64,000 bases of DNA from Bog-950 sp044228435 (GTDB lineage: Bacteria > Bacteroidota > Bacteroidia > Chitinophagales > LD1), in NCBI GenBank assembly GCA_044228435.1, contig JBGAUW010000014.1, positions 62,001 through 126,000 of the forward strand. Reading direction: 5' to 3'. This document shows, piece after piece, positions 1 through 9,039 of this stretch. Within the stretch, counting starts at the first letter, position 1. Every line of letters starts with the position of its first letter. The notes below the pieces were generated by a model. That model made no database searches. It was given only the letters and a program-made list of their open reading frames with translations, and was not told the origin of the DNA. The position numbers were made by a program, and so were the translations under genes.

Positions 1-471
1 GCACCGGGTATGTTACTGCACCTTACCGAACTACTACGTTACTCTGTATACCAAAAGCAGCGCGATAAGGTTCTGGTTTACGACGAGGCGCAGCAAATTG
101 AGTTTCTTATTGAGCTGTTTTGCCTGCGCCGGGATGAAGACTACAATATTAGTTTTGAGAAAAACCTTAGCCCTGCCACAGTCGAGCCTATGGTACTTAT
201 ACCACTGGCAGAAAACTGCCTTAAACACTGCGATTTTGATTTAAACGATAAGGCCTATGCTAAAATGCATTTAGAGTGCACTTCTAATTATCTGCACTTT
301 AAAACCGAAAACACATTTAATAATTTGCAAAAAAACACTGCCCACGGTGGAGTTGGGCTTCAAAATATTTATGAAAGACTACACTTAATCTATGGCAAGT
401 ATTTCAATTTAACTACTAATCAATCCGATTTGATTTATACTGTTGAACTGCGAATTGAATGGAAACAATAA
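1..471 (+). CDS. LytS/YehU-type sensor histidine kinase, C-terminal part
   Basis: This is the 3' end of a gene that begins before the window; the reading frame is open from base 1. The visible part holds the end of the His_kinase dimerisation segment (residues like LLRYSVY) and an HATPase domain, with an N-box (IPLAENCLKH) and a G-box (GGVGLQNIYERL). These are typical of LytS/YehU kinases, which sense at the membrane and phosphorylate LytTR response regulators. The phospho-acceptor histidine lies upstream and cannot be checked. The stop codon overlaps the start of the response-regulator gene by 13 bases, so the two are translationally coupled partners. Confidence 0.9.
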   Translation, partial: APGMLLHLTELLRYSVYQKQRDKVLVYDEAQQIEFLIELFCLRRDEDYNISFEKNLSPATVEPMVLIPLAENCLKHCDFDLNDKAYAKMHLECTSNYLHFKTENTFNNLQKNTAHGGVGLQNIYERLHLIYGKYFNLTTNQSDLIYTVELRIEWKQ

Positions 472-1165
472 TCTGCGTTACTATTGATGATGAGGCACCC
501 GCATTGCGTGTGGTTGAGCAATACGTAAACAATACCGAAGGACTAGAACTGGCTGCAAAATTCAGAAACCCAACCGATGCTGCACTGTGGCTGGAAAAGA
601 ACCCCTGCGATATTTTATTGCTCGACATTCAAATGCCGCAACAAACGGGTGTTCAGCTTTTAAAATCGCTTTCGCGCAAGCCCGTTACCATTTTTACCAC
701 TGCCTACTCTGAATTTGCGGCCGATGCTTTCGACCTTGATGCTGTAGATTATTTACGTAAGCCTTTCTCATACGAGGATTTTTAAAAGCTATAGAAAAAG
801 CAAAAGATTATTTAAAGGCGCGCAATGCAAATATTACCCCGGCTACCCTTTTAGCTCAAGATAATTTTATAACAGTAAAGGCCGATGGCCGCCTAATCAA
901 AATTCCGATCCCCAGTATTTTATACATAGAGGCTTTCCAGGAATATATAAAAATCTTCACGCTGCAAGAGCGTTTCATTATATACGAACGCATGAAAAAC
1001 ATTGAAGCCGCCCTTCCTTCTAAACTATTTATGCGTATACATCGCTCTTACATTATTTCTTTGCATCACGCCAAATCAATTTCGGGCAACATGCTCGAAA
1101 TTGCAGGCCAGCAAATACCAGTTAGCCGCGAAATGAAAAACGAACTAATAAAAAGAGCTTTTTAA
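459..1165 (+). pseudogene. LytTR-family response regulator, interrupted by a one-base frameshift
   Basis: The first frame encodes a complete CheY-like receiver: acidic pocket DDE near residues 10-12, phospho-acceptor Asp56 in LLLDIQMP, and Lys101 in YLRKPF. It stops at 783-785, just after codons for SYEDF. The -1 frame continues at once with LKAIEKAKDYL and then a full LytTR DNA-binding domain to a stop at 1163-1165. Adding one T to the T5 run at 779-783 would restore one protein of about 236 residues. Both halves are otherwise intact, so this is a recent mutation, an assembly error in a homopolymer, or slippage. If the break is real, the product is a receiver without DNA binding. The upstream neighbour is its cognate kinase. 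Confidence 0.85.
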
Positions 1166-1175
1166 AATTAGTTGC

Positions 1176-1206
1176 AAAAAAAGCCGCCTCCATTTCTGCA
1201 AGCGGC
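1176..1206 (-). terminator. Rho-independent terminator of the first cytochrome/copper monooxygenase gene
   Basis: Read on the minus strand, a GCCGC/GCGGC stem (1202-1206 with 1183-1187) is followed by seven T residues (1182-1176). It sits between the convergent ends of the response-regulator gene and the copper monooxygenase gene. The T-tract lies only on the minus side. The five-pair stem is short. Confidence 0.55.
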
Positions 1207-1234
1207 CTATCATTAACCTAAAGCTTAAATTATT

Positions 1235-2833
1235 TTAGTGCGTTACTATAAGTTTTTTAGCACTGCTAAAATCACTTGTGTTTAAAGTGCTCAAATAATT
1301 CCCATTTGGCAGATTGCTTGTGCTATAGGTAACAGAATTAAATCCAACGTTCCCGGCAGCATTAAATTCTGCTACCAGCTTACCAGCTAAATCAAATATC
1401 TTAATTACTACATTATTGCTTTGTTGCGGCAAAAAGTATTTAAACTGTGTTTCTGTACTAGATGGATTTGGAACCGGCTCGTAAAACTGCGGGGTTGAAA
1501 CCACAACGTCAACATCAAAATCGGTAACACCTGTTGGCCCAGCATCGCTTACATCAATCAGCGCACTACTATCAATTACAATATTCTCATCGCCAGCCTG
1601 GTAAGGTGTATAAGCAAAATAAATAAGCATCATTTCTTCGGTGGTAGATTCGCCCTGCGAAACCGCTTGTGGTGGCGATGAAGGATTATGTGGATTATTG
1701 GCTGTGTTATCATAAAATGCATTGGCATAAAGTTTTGTCCTTTTAGGTAGTTTAACCAGATTACGGAAGCCATAGCTACCTTGCCAATGAAAATCCCAAT
1801 CGTTTATTTTTATAAACGGAATGGTATCGCCGGCTTGTGTAACACCATAGCTTTCCCAACTGCGGGCTATTAAGTGAGCATGCGGGGCCACACTTATTAA
1901 CGTAACATCGGCATTAGGCATTTGCGCATACGCATTAAACAGTTTGGTACTATTGGCAGGTATGGTTAGCGGTCCGTTCTGCAACGATGTAAAGTGATTT
2001 AAGATTGGCGTTAACGTAATTGGACGCAACGCTGCAGAAGAAAGGCGCAAATTTATACGAGTGCTATCCAGTTTATTAGCGCTACCCATGGGGTAATGTA
2101 TTTGAATAATTAAATCGGCATTGGGCTTTAAGCGTATACCCATATTAGCCGGCATAAACGAAGGTCTTGAACCCGGAACCCAACCGGCTATTAATCCTGC
2201 ACCATTTACACCAACGCCTCCAAACTGCGTATAACCAGGTTCAGGCGTATTAGCATCTAAAGCAGCTGCTTGCCCGGTTGTATCCTGGTATACCAGCACA
2301 TGATGCACAATAGATGCGTTACCGGGTATAACTTCAAGCGCAGTTATAAAAGCGGCCTGCAAATTACCGGCAGGCACCACAAAACACTGGTATATATCTG
2401 CAGTTTGATTTGCAGGAACTGTAAAATCAGGAATGCGCACCGAAATATCTGGCGTGCCTAATTCCGACCCATTGGTATATACAGGAGGCGTAGGCGCAGT
2501 TGCAGAATCACCCATTGGCGCACCACCACTTACCCATGCGTTAATTTTAATTACATCGTTATAAGATAAGAGGCGTTCATTAGCAAATCGGGTATAATGG
2601 GCATCGGGTGGCCAGGGCGGCATTATTCTATTTGAAACAGCCGTTGAAATATTAAACCGCTTAGTGTAAACAGTTTGATAATTCATCATTGAAAAAGGTG
2701 CCAAACCACCATCGTGATGGCACTTGGTGCAATTGGTGTAAAAAATAGAGGCAATATCGGCGCTCCATGTAGGGGTTTGGGCCTTGCCAAACAGAACTAC
2801 TACTAACAATACAATGGTAAAAACCTTTCTCAT
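1235..2833 (-). CDS. Secreted cytochrome c / PHM-like copper monooxygenase fusion, T9SS cargo
   Basis: Signal peptide about 1-19. A single c-type heme site CTKCH lies at 35-39, with a likely axial Met71 in MPPW. A domain with the full copper ligand set of peptidylglycine alpha-hydroxylating and dopamine beta-monooxygenases follows: His177-His178, His246, His318-X-His320, and Met401 or 402 in an EEMM segment. The spacing is close to that of PHM (107/108, 172, 242/244, 314). The last ~75 residues are a T9SS type A sorting domain. Family knowledge: these copper enzymes hydroxylate C-H bonds using O2 and two electrons. I infer that the fused heme supplies or relays electrons outside the cell; the substrate is unknown. 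The next gene upstream is a paralogue. Confidence 0.85.
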   Translation of the reverse strand: MRKVFTIVLLVVVLFGKAQTPTWSADIASIFYTNCTKCHHDGGLAPFSMMNYQTVYTKRFNISTAVSNRIMPPWPPDAHYTRFANERLLSYNDVIKINAWVSGGAPMGDSATAPTPPVYTNGSELGTPDISVRIPDFTVPANQTADIYQCFVVPAGNLQAAFITALEVIPGNASIVHHVLVYQDTTGQAAALDANTPEPGYTQFGGVGVNGAGLIAGWVPGSRPSFMPANMGIRLKPNADLIIQIHYPMGSANKLDSTRINLRLSSAALRPITLTPILNHFTSLQNGPLTIPANSTKLFNAYAQMPNADVTLISVAPHAHLIARSWESYGVTQAGDTIPFIKINDWDFHWQGSYGFRNLVKLPKRTKLYANAFYDNTANNPHNPSSPPQAVSQGESTTEEMMLIYFAYTPYQAGDENIVIDSSALIDVSDAGPTGVTDFDVDVVVSTPQFYEPVPNPSSTETQFKYFLPQQSNNVVIKIFDLAGKLVAEFNAAGNVGFNSVTYSTSNLPNGNYLSTLNTSDFSSAKKLIVTH

Positions 2834-2958
2834 ACCCGGAAGTTTTGTGGTTAAAAATTGTTTGACACCATGAAACTACCATTAGTTTAAAATCAGCCAG
2901 ATTGGTTTCAATCAGTTACCATAAAAACTCAATAGCCTGATACTCACTATAAGCCCCC

Positions 2959-3014
2959 AAAAAAAATTCCGGATTCTATTCTCCGTTTTAGAGAAAGAGT
3001 AGAATCCGGAATTT
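2959..3014 (-). terminator. Strong terminator after the second cytochrome/copper monooxygenase gene
   Basis: A perfect 15-base inverted repeat (2964-2978 with 3000-3014) encloses a 21-base loop. On the minus strand it is followed by eight T residues (A8 at 2959-2966 on the plus strand). It separates the two paralogous minus-strand genes into different transcripts. Confidence 0.85.
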
Positions 3015-3037
3015 TTAAAACAAAAACTTATAGCCCA

Positions 3038-4609
3038 TTAACGTGCAACAATTATGCGCTGCATTTGGCGGTCGTTATCTTTTTCGAGCACCAGGGCATA
3101 CACTCCATTGGCTAAGTTGCTAATATCAATATCAGTAGTATGCACACCCGACATATACATTTGATTGTTTACCAGCGTGGTGACTACCTGCCCGTTAAGG
3201 TTGTAAAGTTTAAGGTTAATGTTGCCCGCCGTATTTAATGTAAAGCCAGCTTTTACACTGTTGTTAGCAGGGTTAGGATAAACTGGGTATAACCTGTTTT
3301 TGATGGTGTAAAAATTAGCTTCTTGTATACCGGTTGGTTCTAAATCAATATTCTCGTCTCCCTGCTGGTAGCTTACCCACTGCAAAGGCAGCCAGTACAT
3401 TTCATCGCTGGTGTTTTCGCCCCAGCCAACTTGCTTTGGCGGATTGTTAGGGTTATTTATGTTACCGGTAGTATTATCGTAACCAGCATAAGCGTGCACT
3501 ACAGTACCAACCGGCAAATAAATAGGGCGCTTAAAATCATAATTACTTTGCCAGTTAAAATCCCAAGAATCTATTTTTACTAAATTTACCGTATCTCCAT
3601 TGGGTTTAACCGCATACACCTTCCAATGTGTACCTAAGCGGTGCATGTGTGGCATGCTGGATAAAAGGCTCACATCTTCAGTAAAAGTATAGGTACCATG
3701 GAACTCTTTTTTCTGATTTGCCGGTATAATAAAAGGCCCATTGGTTAGGGTGCCAAAAAAGGGAATCATTACCTGGCTTTTTATATACCGCGAAGCAGGG
3801 GTAGGGGCAAAAAACAGGTTAAAGGAAGAAGAGTCGGTGGTTGCAACCGGTGATGGAGCATAATGTATTTGTACCTGCAAATCTGAGCCCGCTTTTACAC
3901 GAAAGGCCATACCATTATTAAAAACAGTCGGCTTTTGTCCGGGAACGTACGTAGGCAATTGCTTGTTAAGATTACCGCTTTGCAGCACCGTTTGTGTACT
4001 ACCGGCATAACCATACTCGGGTGTGGCAGCATCGGCTGCGGCCGCAGCACCGCTGGTATCTACCCAAAAAAGTGCGTGGTGAACCATGGAGGTGTTTCCG
4101 GGGCGCATTTCAAGCGATACTAAATCCTTATCCTGCGCTAATCCGGTAGGTATAACAAAGTAACGATACTCATCAGTATTGTTTCCTAAAATAGGATGAG
4201 CTTGTGCAAATGAAATAGTTAAATCTGGTACGCCTACAGCAGATCCTTGCGGAAACACCGGTACGGCCGGCTCTATTGTAGAATCGCCCCGAACGGAGCC
4301 TTGTGTTACCCAATCATCAATCAATTGAATTTCGGCAGCTGTAAGCACATTTACTTTTTGATACTCCTGGTAAGTAATATCCGCTTTCCAGGGCGGCATA
4401 TAATGTATACCCGTAGAGTATTTTATAAGCCCATCATTAGCCTTTACCTCGCTGTATTTAGTAAGCGGAAAAGGTCCAATTTCGCCGGGGCGGTGGCAGG
4501 TAGTACAGTGCTGGTAAATTATGGGAGCAATGTGCTCGGCATAAGTTACGGTTTGCGCCTGCAGGCAATAACCAATAAGAATTGCCAAAGTGGTAGAAAG
4601 TAATTTCAT
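3038..4609 (-). CDS. Second secreted cytochrome c / PHM-like copper monooxygenase fusion, T9SS cargo
   Basis: Paralogue of the product at 1235-2833, with the same order. Signal peptide about 1-19, heme motif CTTCH at 35-39, likely axial Met71 in YMPPW. Copper ligands are His177-His178 (MVHHALFW), His249 (IQIHYAP), His321-X-His323 (MPHMHRLG) and Met404 (SDEMYW). A T9SS type A sorting domain follows from about residue 445. All PHM/DBM-type copper ligands are present, so activity is plausible. The gene starts 17 bases after the thioredoxin-like gene and probably shares its transcript. Similarity to the paralogue is clear in motif order but sequence divergence is large, which suggests different substrates rather than a recent copy. 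Confidence 0.85.
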   Translation of the reverse strand: MKLLSTTLAILIGYCLQAQTVTYAEHIAPIIYQHCTTCHRPGEIGPFPLTKYSEVKANDGLIKYSTGIHYMPPWKADITYQEYQKVNVLTAAEIQLIDDWVTQGSVRGDSTIEPAVPVFPQGSAVGVPDLTISFAQAHPILGNNTDEYRYFVIPTGLAQDKDLVSLEMRPGNTSMVHHALFWVDTSGAAAAADAATPEYGYAGSTQTVLQSGNLNKQLPTYVPGQKPTVFNNGMAFRVKAGSDLQVQIHYAPSPVATTDSSSFNLFFAPTPASRYIKSQVMIPFFGTLTNGPFIIPANQKKEFHGTYTFTEDVSLLSSMPHMHRLGTHWKVYAVKPNGDTVNLVKIDSWDFNWQSNYDFKRPIYLPVGTVVHAYAGYDNTTGNINNPNNPPKQVGWGENTSDEMYWLPLQWVSYQQGDENIDLEPTGIQEANFYTIKNRLYPVYPNPANNSVKAGFTLNTAGNINLKLYNLNGQVVTTLVNNQMYMSGVHTTDIDISNLANGVYALVLEKDNDRQMQRIIVAR

Positions 4610-4626
4610 GCTTGCTTTTATGGGGT

Positions 4627-5154
4627 TTAACTCTTAATAATATAACAACCTACAGCAGGGGTTTGTTTAACAGCAATAGATTTACCCTGCAGAATACTAT
4701 CCAGTGCATCGCGCAAATAAAAAGCAGTAATTACCTGCCGCTTTTTCCCAATGCCCTCAAAACTATTATCAACCTTACCCTGGTATAAAATTTCCTGGGT
4801 GGAGTTTCGCACCACAAAAACCTGCGGGGTGGTTGTAGCACTAAACTGGTTTACCAGCTTTTGGCCCTCGTCGGCCTTTAAATCAAAATCCAGCTTATAC
4901 CTTTTACCAAACTTGCTTATAGTTTCAGGGGTAGAAAACTCGGCGTTCGGAAACAGGCCGGTAAATGCAATCCCTTTTTGCGCATAAGCAACATACAATT
5001 GCCGTAAAGTTAAAGTTTGATTTTGACAAATAGGGCAGGTTTCAGAAAGGAATATGTAAACCGAAATAGAGTCGCCTGCTCGCAAAAAAGAGAACGCCCC
5101 TGTAAAAAACAGTAGCGTTAGCAAGCGCATTAACAACTTCTTTACGGAGTGCAT
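4627..5154 (-). CDS. Secreted thioredoxin-like (AhpC/TSA-type redoxin) protein
   Basis: 175 residues with an N-terminal signal or anchor segment. The thioredoxin fold starts at about residue 30, with an active-site CPIC (Cys40, Cys43) and the cis-proline loop TTTPQVFVV. The family reduces or isomerises disulfides, or acts as a peroxiredoxin-like partner, in the periplasm. It lies directly upstream of, and in line with, a cytochrome c/copper monooxygenase gene. That suggests a role in heme or copper-site thiol chemistry for that protein, or in electron delivery to it; this is inference from position. Residue 9 is an alternative start. Confidence 0.75.
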   Translation of the reverse strand: MHSVKKLLMRLLTLLFFTGAFSFLRAGDSISVYIFLSETCPICQNQTLTLRQLYVAYAQKGIAFTGLFPNAEFSTPETISKFGKRYKLDFDLKADEGQKLVNQFSATTTPQVFVVRNSTQEILYQGKVDNSFEGIGKKRQVITAFYLRDALDSILQGKSIAVKQTPAVGCYIIKS

Positions 5155-5184
5155 TCTCTTTCGACTTTAAAAATAAAGATAAGT

Positions 5185-5922
5185 TTAATATAACTGAATA
5201 GTATAAGTATTTCCGTTAATTGCGAGTGTAGCAGTGGTATTTCCATTAAAAACAATAGTGCCTGCAAAGGCCTTACTTACTCCATTACTTACCTGCAGCG
5301 TGGCATTTGCGGTTCCGCTGCCGCCAGTAATGCGGTAGGTAGATTTGTTAACGGTAACGTTGGTAAGGTTAGTGGTAATAGTAACATTATAAGCGTATTG
5401 GTTACGCACCTTAGAAGTATGCATACCGGTGCGCGTGGTAGCACCATTAAGTGTATACACCTGGGCCGAAGGCTCAACCCCTGTTAGCGTAAAATTACGG
5501 GTTCCGGTGTTACTACTTTCCATACGTGGGCCACTAAAATTGCCGGCATAGTTACCCGTCCAGCTAATTGATGATGGAACAGGCCCGTTACAGTTTAGCA
5601 GTACATTCCAATTGTGTGAATAATTTGCCGCTACAGCGCCATTATATGTATAACTTACAGTGGTATCCAACGGCACCCCGCACTGCAACGAACTAGCCGC
5701 CTCATTCTTGCCATACCCATTTTGCATGGCATACGCTGCTGAGGCGGAAATATCTTCTGCTGCTCCTCCGCTGCTACTTTCCAGCGCATATGTTATTGCA
5801 TCTGCTGCATCGTCGGCAGTGGCTTCAGCAGTAGTAATATCATTTTTGCGACAACTGCTTAGCAGAGCCAGTAAAGCGATAGCAAAATAAATTCCTTTCA
5901 TGTTTAGTTTTAAAGCTTTCAT
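5185..5922 (-). CDS. Putative lipoprotein of unknown function
   Basis: The chosen start gives 245 residues beginning MKALKLNMKGIYFA, with a lipobox LLSSC; longer and slightly shorter starts exist at 5988 and 5901. The mature part is Ala/Ser rich at first, then Gly/Asn/Thr rich with alternating beta-strand patterns. It ends without a sorting domain. I recognise no family. It is likely an outer-membrane-attached beta-rich lipoprotein. The neighbours (thioredoxin-like and hydroxylase genes) do not point to a function. Confidence 0.6.
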   Translation of the reverse strand: MKALKLNMKGIYFAIALLALLSSCRKNDITTAEATADDAADAITYALESSSGGAAEDISASAAYAMQNGYGKNEAASSLQCGVPLDTTVSYTYNGAVAANYSHNWNVLLNCNGPVPSSISWTGNYAGNFSGPRMESSNTGTRNFTLTGVEPSAQVYTLNGATTRTGMHTSKVRNQYAYNVTITTNLTNVTVNKSTYRITGGSGTANATLQVSNGVSKAFAGTIVFNGNTTATLAINGNTYTIQLY

Positions 5923-6198
5923 TGTAATTGATTTTAGGTTATTCAATGATTGCCTGACCGTAAATGTATTTCGGCGTTTAATGGCCAAACGACCCTTTCA
6001 ACGAAAGGTATCGACCCTTCAACGAACGATTCTTTTGGAAAAATATACGCCCTTGATTAGTGCTTATCATAAAAAAACATTTTCCTTTCAGGCTGGCTTT
6101 AGTGCACTTTAATGCAAATATCTACCGCTTAAGTAGAAACTTTATAAAATGCTGCATTTATGTTTCATTTTTGCAGCATCAATTTTAAACACCTTCGC

Positions 6199-7026
6199 AT
6201 GGTAAGCATACAAGAATTGCTCTTTAGGTATTTTAGAACCTTCGGCGTAATATCCCTTCGGTATATAGTGTTCGCCGGCACACTGTTCCTCATATTTTAC
6301 GTATGGAAAAAGCGCCACTTTTTTACGGCAAAAATCCAGCAAAAGTATCCCGACAACAAACGCATATTGCACGAGATAGGATACTCATTTCTTTCGCTTT
6401 CAATTTTTGCACTGGTTGGTGTTACCATGTTTACCCTGCGCAAGTACGGCTATACACAGATGTACATGAACTTTAGCGACCATAGCGTTGCCTACTTTAT
6501 ATTTTCAGTTATAGCTTTTATTGTTCTGCACGACACCTACTTTTACTTTACACACCGCTTAATGCACTGGAAGAAGATTTACCCTTACGTGCATAAAATC
6601 CATCACGTTTCAACCAATCCAACTCCGTGGGCCGCTTTTGCCTTTCATCCTCTTGAAGCGATAGTGGAGGTAGGCATTGTTCCTATTATGATGTTCTTAA
6701 TCCCGCTTCATCCATTTGCTATATTAGCCTGGGTGCTTTATCAAACAGGTATGAATGTGCTGGGGCATTTAGGGTTCGAGTTATTTCCGCAAGGGTTTAC
6801 TGAAGGCACTTTAACCAAATGGCATAATACCAGTACCCACCACAACATGCACCACAAGCATGTAACCAGCAATTACGGGCTTTACTTCAATTTTTGGGAT
6901 AGAGTACTGGGCACAAACCACAAAGAATACACACAGCGGTTTGAGGAGGTAAAGGCAAGGGCTAAAAATCAATCAGAAAATAGCGAACTAAAATCAACTG
7001 TAACAGAACAGTTGGCCGGTAATTAA
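6199..7026 (+). CDS. Membrane fatty acid hydroxylase / sterol desaturase family protein
   Basis: 275 residues from the preferred start MVSIQELL; an in-frame start 13 codons upstream has a poor leader. There are four or five hydrophobic membrane segments and the conserved eight-histidine diiron signature: HDTYFYFTHRLMH, then HKIHH, then HNTSTHHNMHH. The family uses a membrane diiron centre to hydroxylate or desaturate lipid chains, sterols or carotenoids. The sequence does not tell which. The stop codon overlaps the convergent nfu stop by four bases, leaving no room for a terminator between the two genes. Confidence 0.85.
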   Translation: MVSIQELLFRYFRTFGVISLRYIVFAGTLFLIFYVWKKRHFFTAKIQQKYPDNKRILHEIGYSFLSLSIFALVGVTMFTLRKYGYTQMYMNFSDHSVAYFIFSVIAFIVLHDTYFYFTHRLMHWKKIYPYVHKIHHVSTNPTPWAAFAFHPLEAIVEVGIVPIMMFLIPLHPFAILAWVLYQTGMNVLGHLGFELFPQGFTEGTLTKWHNTSTHHNMHHKHVTSNYGLYFNFWDRVLGTNHKEYTQRFEEVKARAKNQSENSELKSTVTEQLAGN

Positions 7027-7277
7027 GCCTGCAGGTTAATAGCTATAACACCTTTTACTTCGGGCACAGCGCGTTTAACAGCCTCTTCTATACCGGCTTT
7101 CATTGTCATAAAACTTTGGGGGCAGGTGCTGCAATTGCCTAACAGCTTAACGCGCACAATCATTTCGTCGGTAATATCCACTACTTCCACATTGCCACCG
7201 TCATCGCGCAGGTAGGGGCGCATAGTGTTTAACGATGCTTCAACACGTTCCAGTATGTCGTTCAATTCAAGGGTCAT
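7023..7277 (-). CDS. nfu: NifU C-terminal domain (Nfu) Fe-S carrier
   Basis: 84 residues, a stand-alone NifU C-terminal domain with the cluster-binding motif CSTCP and the usual DDGGNVEVVDI segment near the start. Nfu proteins carry [4Fe-4S] clusters from the scaffold to apo-enzymes in the cytoplasm. The gene overlaps the end of mrp by four bases (ATGA type), a translationally coupled pair. That fits joint action in Fe-S delivery. Confidence 0.9.
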   Translation of the reverse strand: MTLELNDILERVEASLNTMRPYLRDDGGNVEVVDITDEMIVRVKLLGNCSTCPQSFMTMKAGIEEAVKRAVPEVKGVIAINLQA

Positions 7278-8380
7278 GATAAAACAGGTTCAGATGATTG
7301 CGGTGCTAAATTAGCATTCTTTATGGCAACCTGTCTGGCAACATTTGCCGCCAGTTCGTCAAAGGCTTTTACCTCAATTCCGCTTTGGTCGCCATATATA
7401 CTTATTGGCTTACCGGCATCGCCACCTTCGCGTATGCTTTGCACCAGGGGTAATTGACCCAAAAATGGCACCTCATACTCCTCGGCCAGTTTTTTACCTC
7501 CGTCTTTACCAAAAATGTAATACTTGTTTTCAGGCAGCTCGGCAGGTGTAAAATAGGCCATGTTCTCTACCACACCCAGCACAGGCACATTTATATTCTC
7601 TAATCGGAACATAGATAGCGCCTTACGGGCATCGGCTAAAGCCACTTCCTGCGGTGTAGTTACTATCACAGCGCCTGTTACATTTAATGTTTGCGCAACT
7701 GTAATATGCACATCGCCGGTTCCCGGGGGCATATCTACTACCATATAATCCAGTTTACCCCATATACAATCGGTTACAAACTGCTTTAATGCAGAGGTTA
7801 CCATTGGGCCGCGCCAAACTATGGCCTGGCGGTCGTCTACCAATAAGCCAATCGAAAGTATTTTTATTCCCTCCGCCTCTATAGGCACCATGTAATGCTT
7901 ATCTTTTATAAGGCGAACCTGGGGTTTAACACCCTTTACGCCCAGCATAGTAGGTATAGACGGGCCATGTATATCCGCATCTATTAAACCAACACTGGCA
8001 CCCAGGCGGGCCAGGCTTAGCGCAAGGTTAACAGCCACGGTTGATTTACCAACCCCACCTTTGCCCGATGCTACGCAAATAATATTTTTTACGCTGGGCA
8101 GTATATTTACATTCTCTTTCCTAAGCGATGTAACGTTGGCATCCATCTCCACCTCTACAGTCAACTTATCGCTAACATATTGGTGTATGGCATCTATACA
8201 ATCTTTCTTTATTTTTTCTTTTAATGGGCAGGCAGGGGTGGTAAGCGTTACCTTAAAACGCACATTGTGCTCGGTCACTTCAACGTTGCTTATCATTTTA
8301 AGCGTAACCAAATCAATCTTAATATCCGGGTCGTTTACATGACTAAGGGCATTAAGAATATCTTGCTGGGTAAAAGACAT
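7274..8380 (-). CDS. mrp: Mrp/NBP35-type Fe-S carrier ATPase
   Basis: 368 residues. The N-terminal MIP18/DUF59 domain (about 1-90, with TTPACPLKEKIK) is followed by a deviant Walker A P-loop (SGKGGVGKST), IDADIHGPS and PPGTGDVH. These are hallmarks of the ParA/MinD-like Mrp family, which bind and transfer Fe-S clusters. The CPxC motif that normally follows ENM in Mrp is absent: the sequence reads ENMAYFTPAELPENKYY. Cluster holding may therefore depend on the DUF59 cysteine or on the co-translated Nfu partner. The start codon is followed by SFTQQDILNAL, typical for this subgroup. Confidence 0.93.
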   Translation of the reverse strand: MSFTQQDILNALSHVNDPDIKIDLVTLKMISNVEVTEHNVRFKVTLTTPACPLKEKIKKDCIDAIHQYVSDKLTVEVEMDANVTSLRKENVNILPSVKNIICVASGKGGVGKSTVAVNLALSLARLGASVGLIDADIHGPSIPTMLGVKGVKPQVRLIKDKHYMVPIEAEGIKILSIGLLVDDRQAIVWRGPMVTSALKQFVTDCIWGKLDYMVVDMPPGTGDVHITVAQTLNVTGAVIVTTPQEVALADARKALSMFRLENINVPVLGVVENMAYFTPAELPENKYYIFGKDGGKKLAEEYEVPFLGQLPLVQSIREGGDAGKPISIYGDQSGIEVKAFDELAANVARQVAIKNANLAPQSSEPVLS

Positions 8381-8478
8381 ATTTTAAAATTAGGGTGCGA
8401 AGTTGAAGCATGTTTACCACAACTGCAACTGTTATTGCAACTATTGCTGTGTATAAGCCATTACAAGCTCGCTACAGC

Positions 8479-9003
8479 CTAATTATTACTTAAATTAACA
8501 GTATACATACCCTTTAGCTTCGATTGTAACTCCTTACGCGCAAAAAATATGCGGCTCTTTACAGTACCCAGGGGCAAAGAAAGCTTCTCTGATATCTCCT
8601 GGTACTGAAAGCCCTGGTAATACATCATAAAAGGCTCAGTAAAATCTTTGCTTACATTGCGCATAGCCTGCATTATATCCTCGGCCAAAAAAGAGTTTTC
8701 GGCGCCATTGCTCTCAATTTTGCTGGTGCTGTTCAGCAAAAATTGGTTCTCAGAAGTGTCTACTACCGTATTGCTCTTCTTTTGACGGCGATAGTTATTG
8801 ATAAAAATATTGCGCATTACAGTGCACAACCAGGCCTTAATATTAGTGCCTTCGCTAAACTTTTCGCGGTTAGCAAGTGCACGGTAAAAAGTATCCTGTA
8901 TTAAATCATCGGTTTCGGCGGCACTACGGGTTAAGTTAAATGCAAACGGACGAAGAATATTCTCGTATTGCAAAATTTCGGTTTCAAAATTTACGCTGGC
9001 CAT
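8479..9003 (-). CDS. ECF-type RNA polymerase sigma factor
   Basis: 174 residues. Region 2 (about 12-80) contains DDLIQDTFYRAL and the core promoter-binding stretch NIKAWLCTVMRNIFINNYR. Region 4 (about 120-170) has the helix-turn-helix YQEISEKLSLPLGTVKSR. No anti-sigma gene is adjacent, and no regulated system is obvious in the window. The gene is preceded by a close match to the Bacteroidetes housekeeping promoter, so it is probably transcribed by the primary sigma factor. Its own target promoters are unknown. Confidence 0.92.
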   Translation of the reverse strand: MASVNFETEILQYENILRPFAFNLTRSAAETDDLIQDTFYRALANREKFSEGTNIKAWLCTVMRNIFINNYRRQKKSNTVVDTSENQFLLNSTSKIESNGAENSFLAEDIMQAMRNVSKDFTEPFMMYYQGFQYQEISEKLSLPLGTVKSRIFFARKELQSKLKGMYTVNLSNN

Positions 9004-9039
9004 ATCTATTTTGTTTAAGTTTTATGTTTAAATACTAAA

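Noticed and set aside
6160..6198. Longer start of the fatty acid hydroxylase (13 extra codons)
   Set aside because: The extra residues (MFHFCSINFKHLR) do not fit the family N-terminus. MVSIQELL is preferred.
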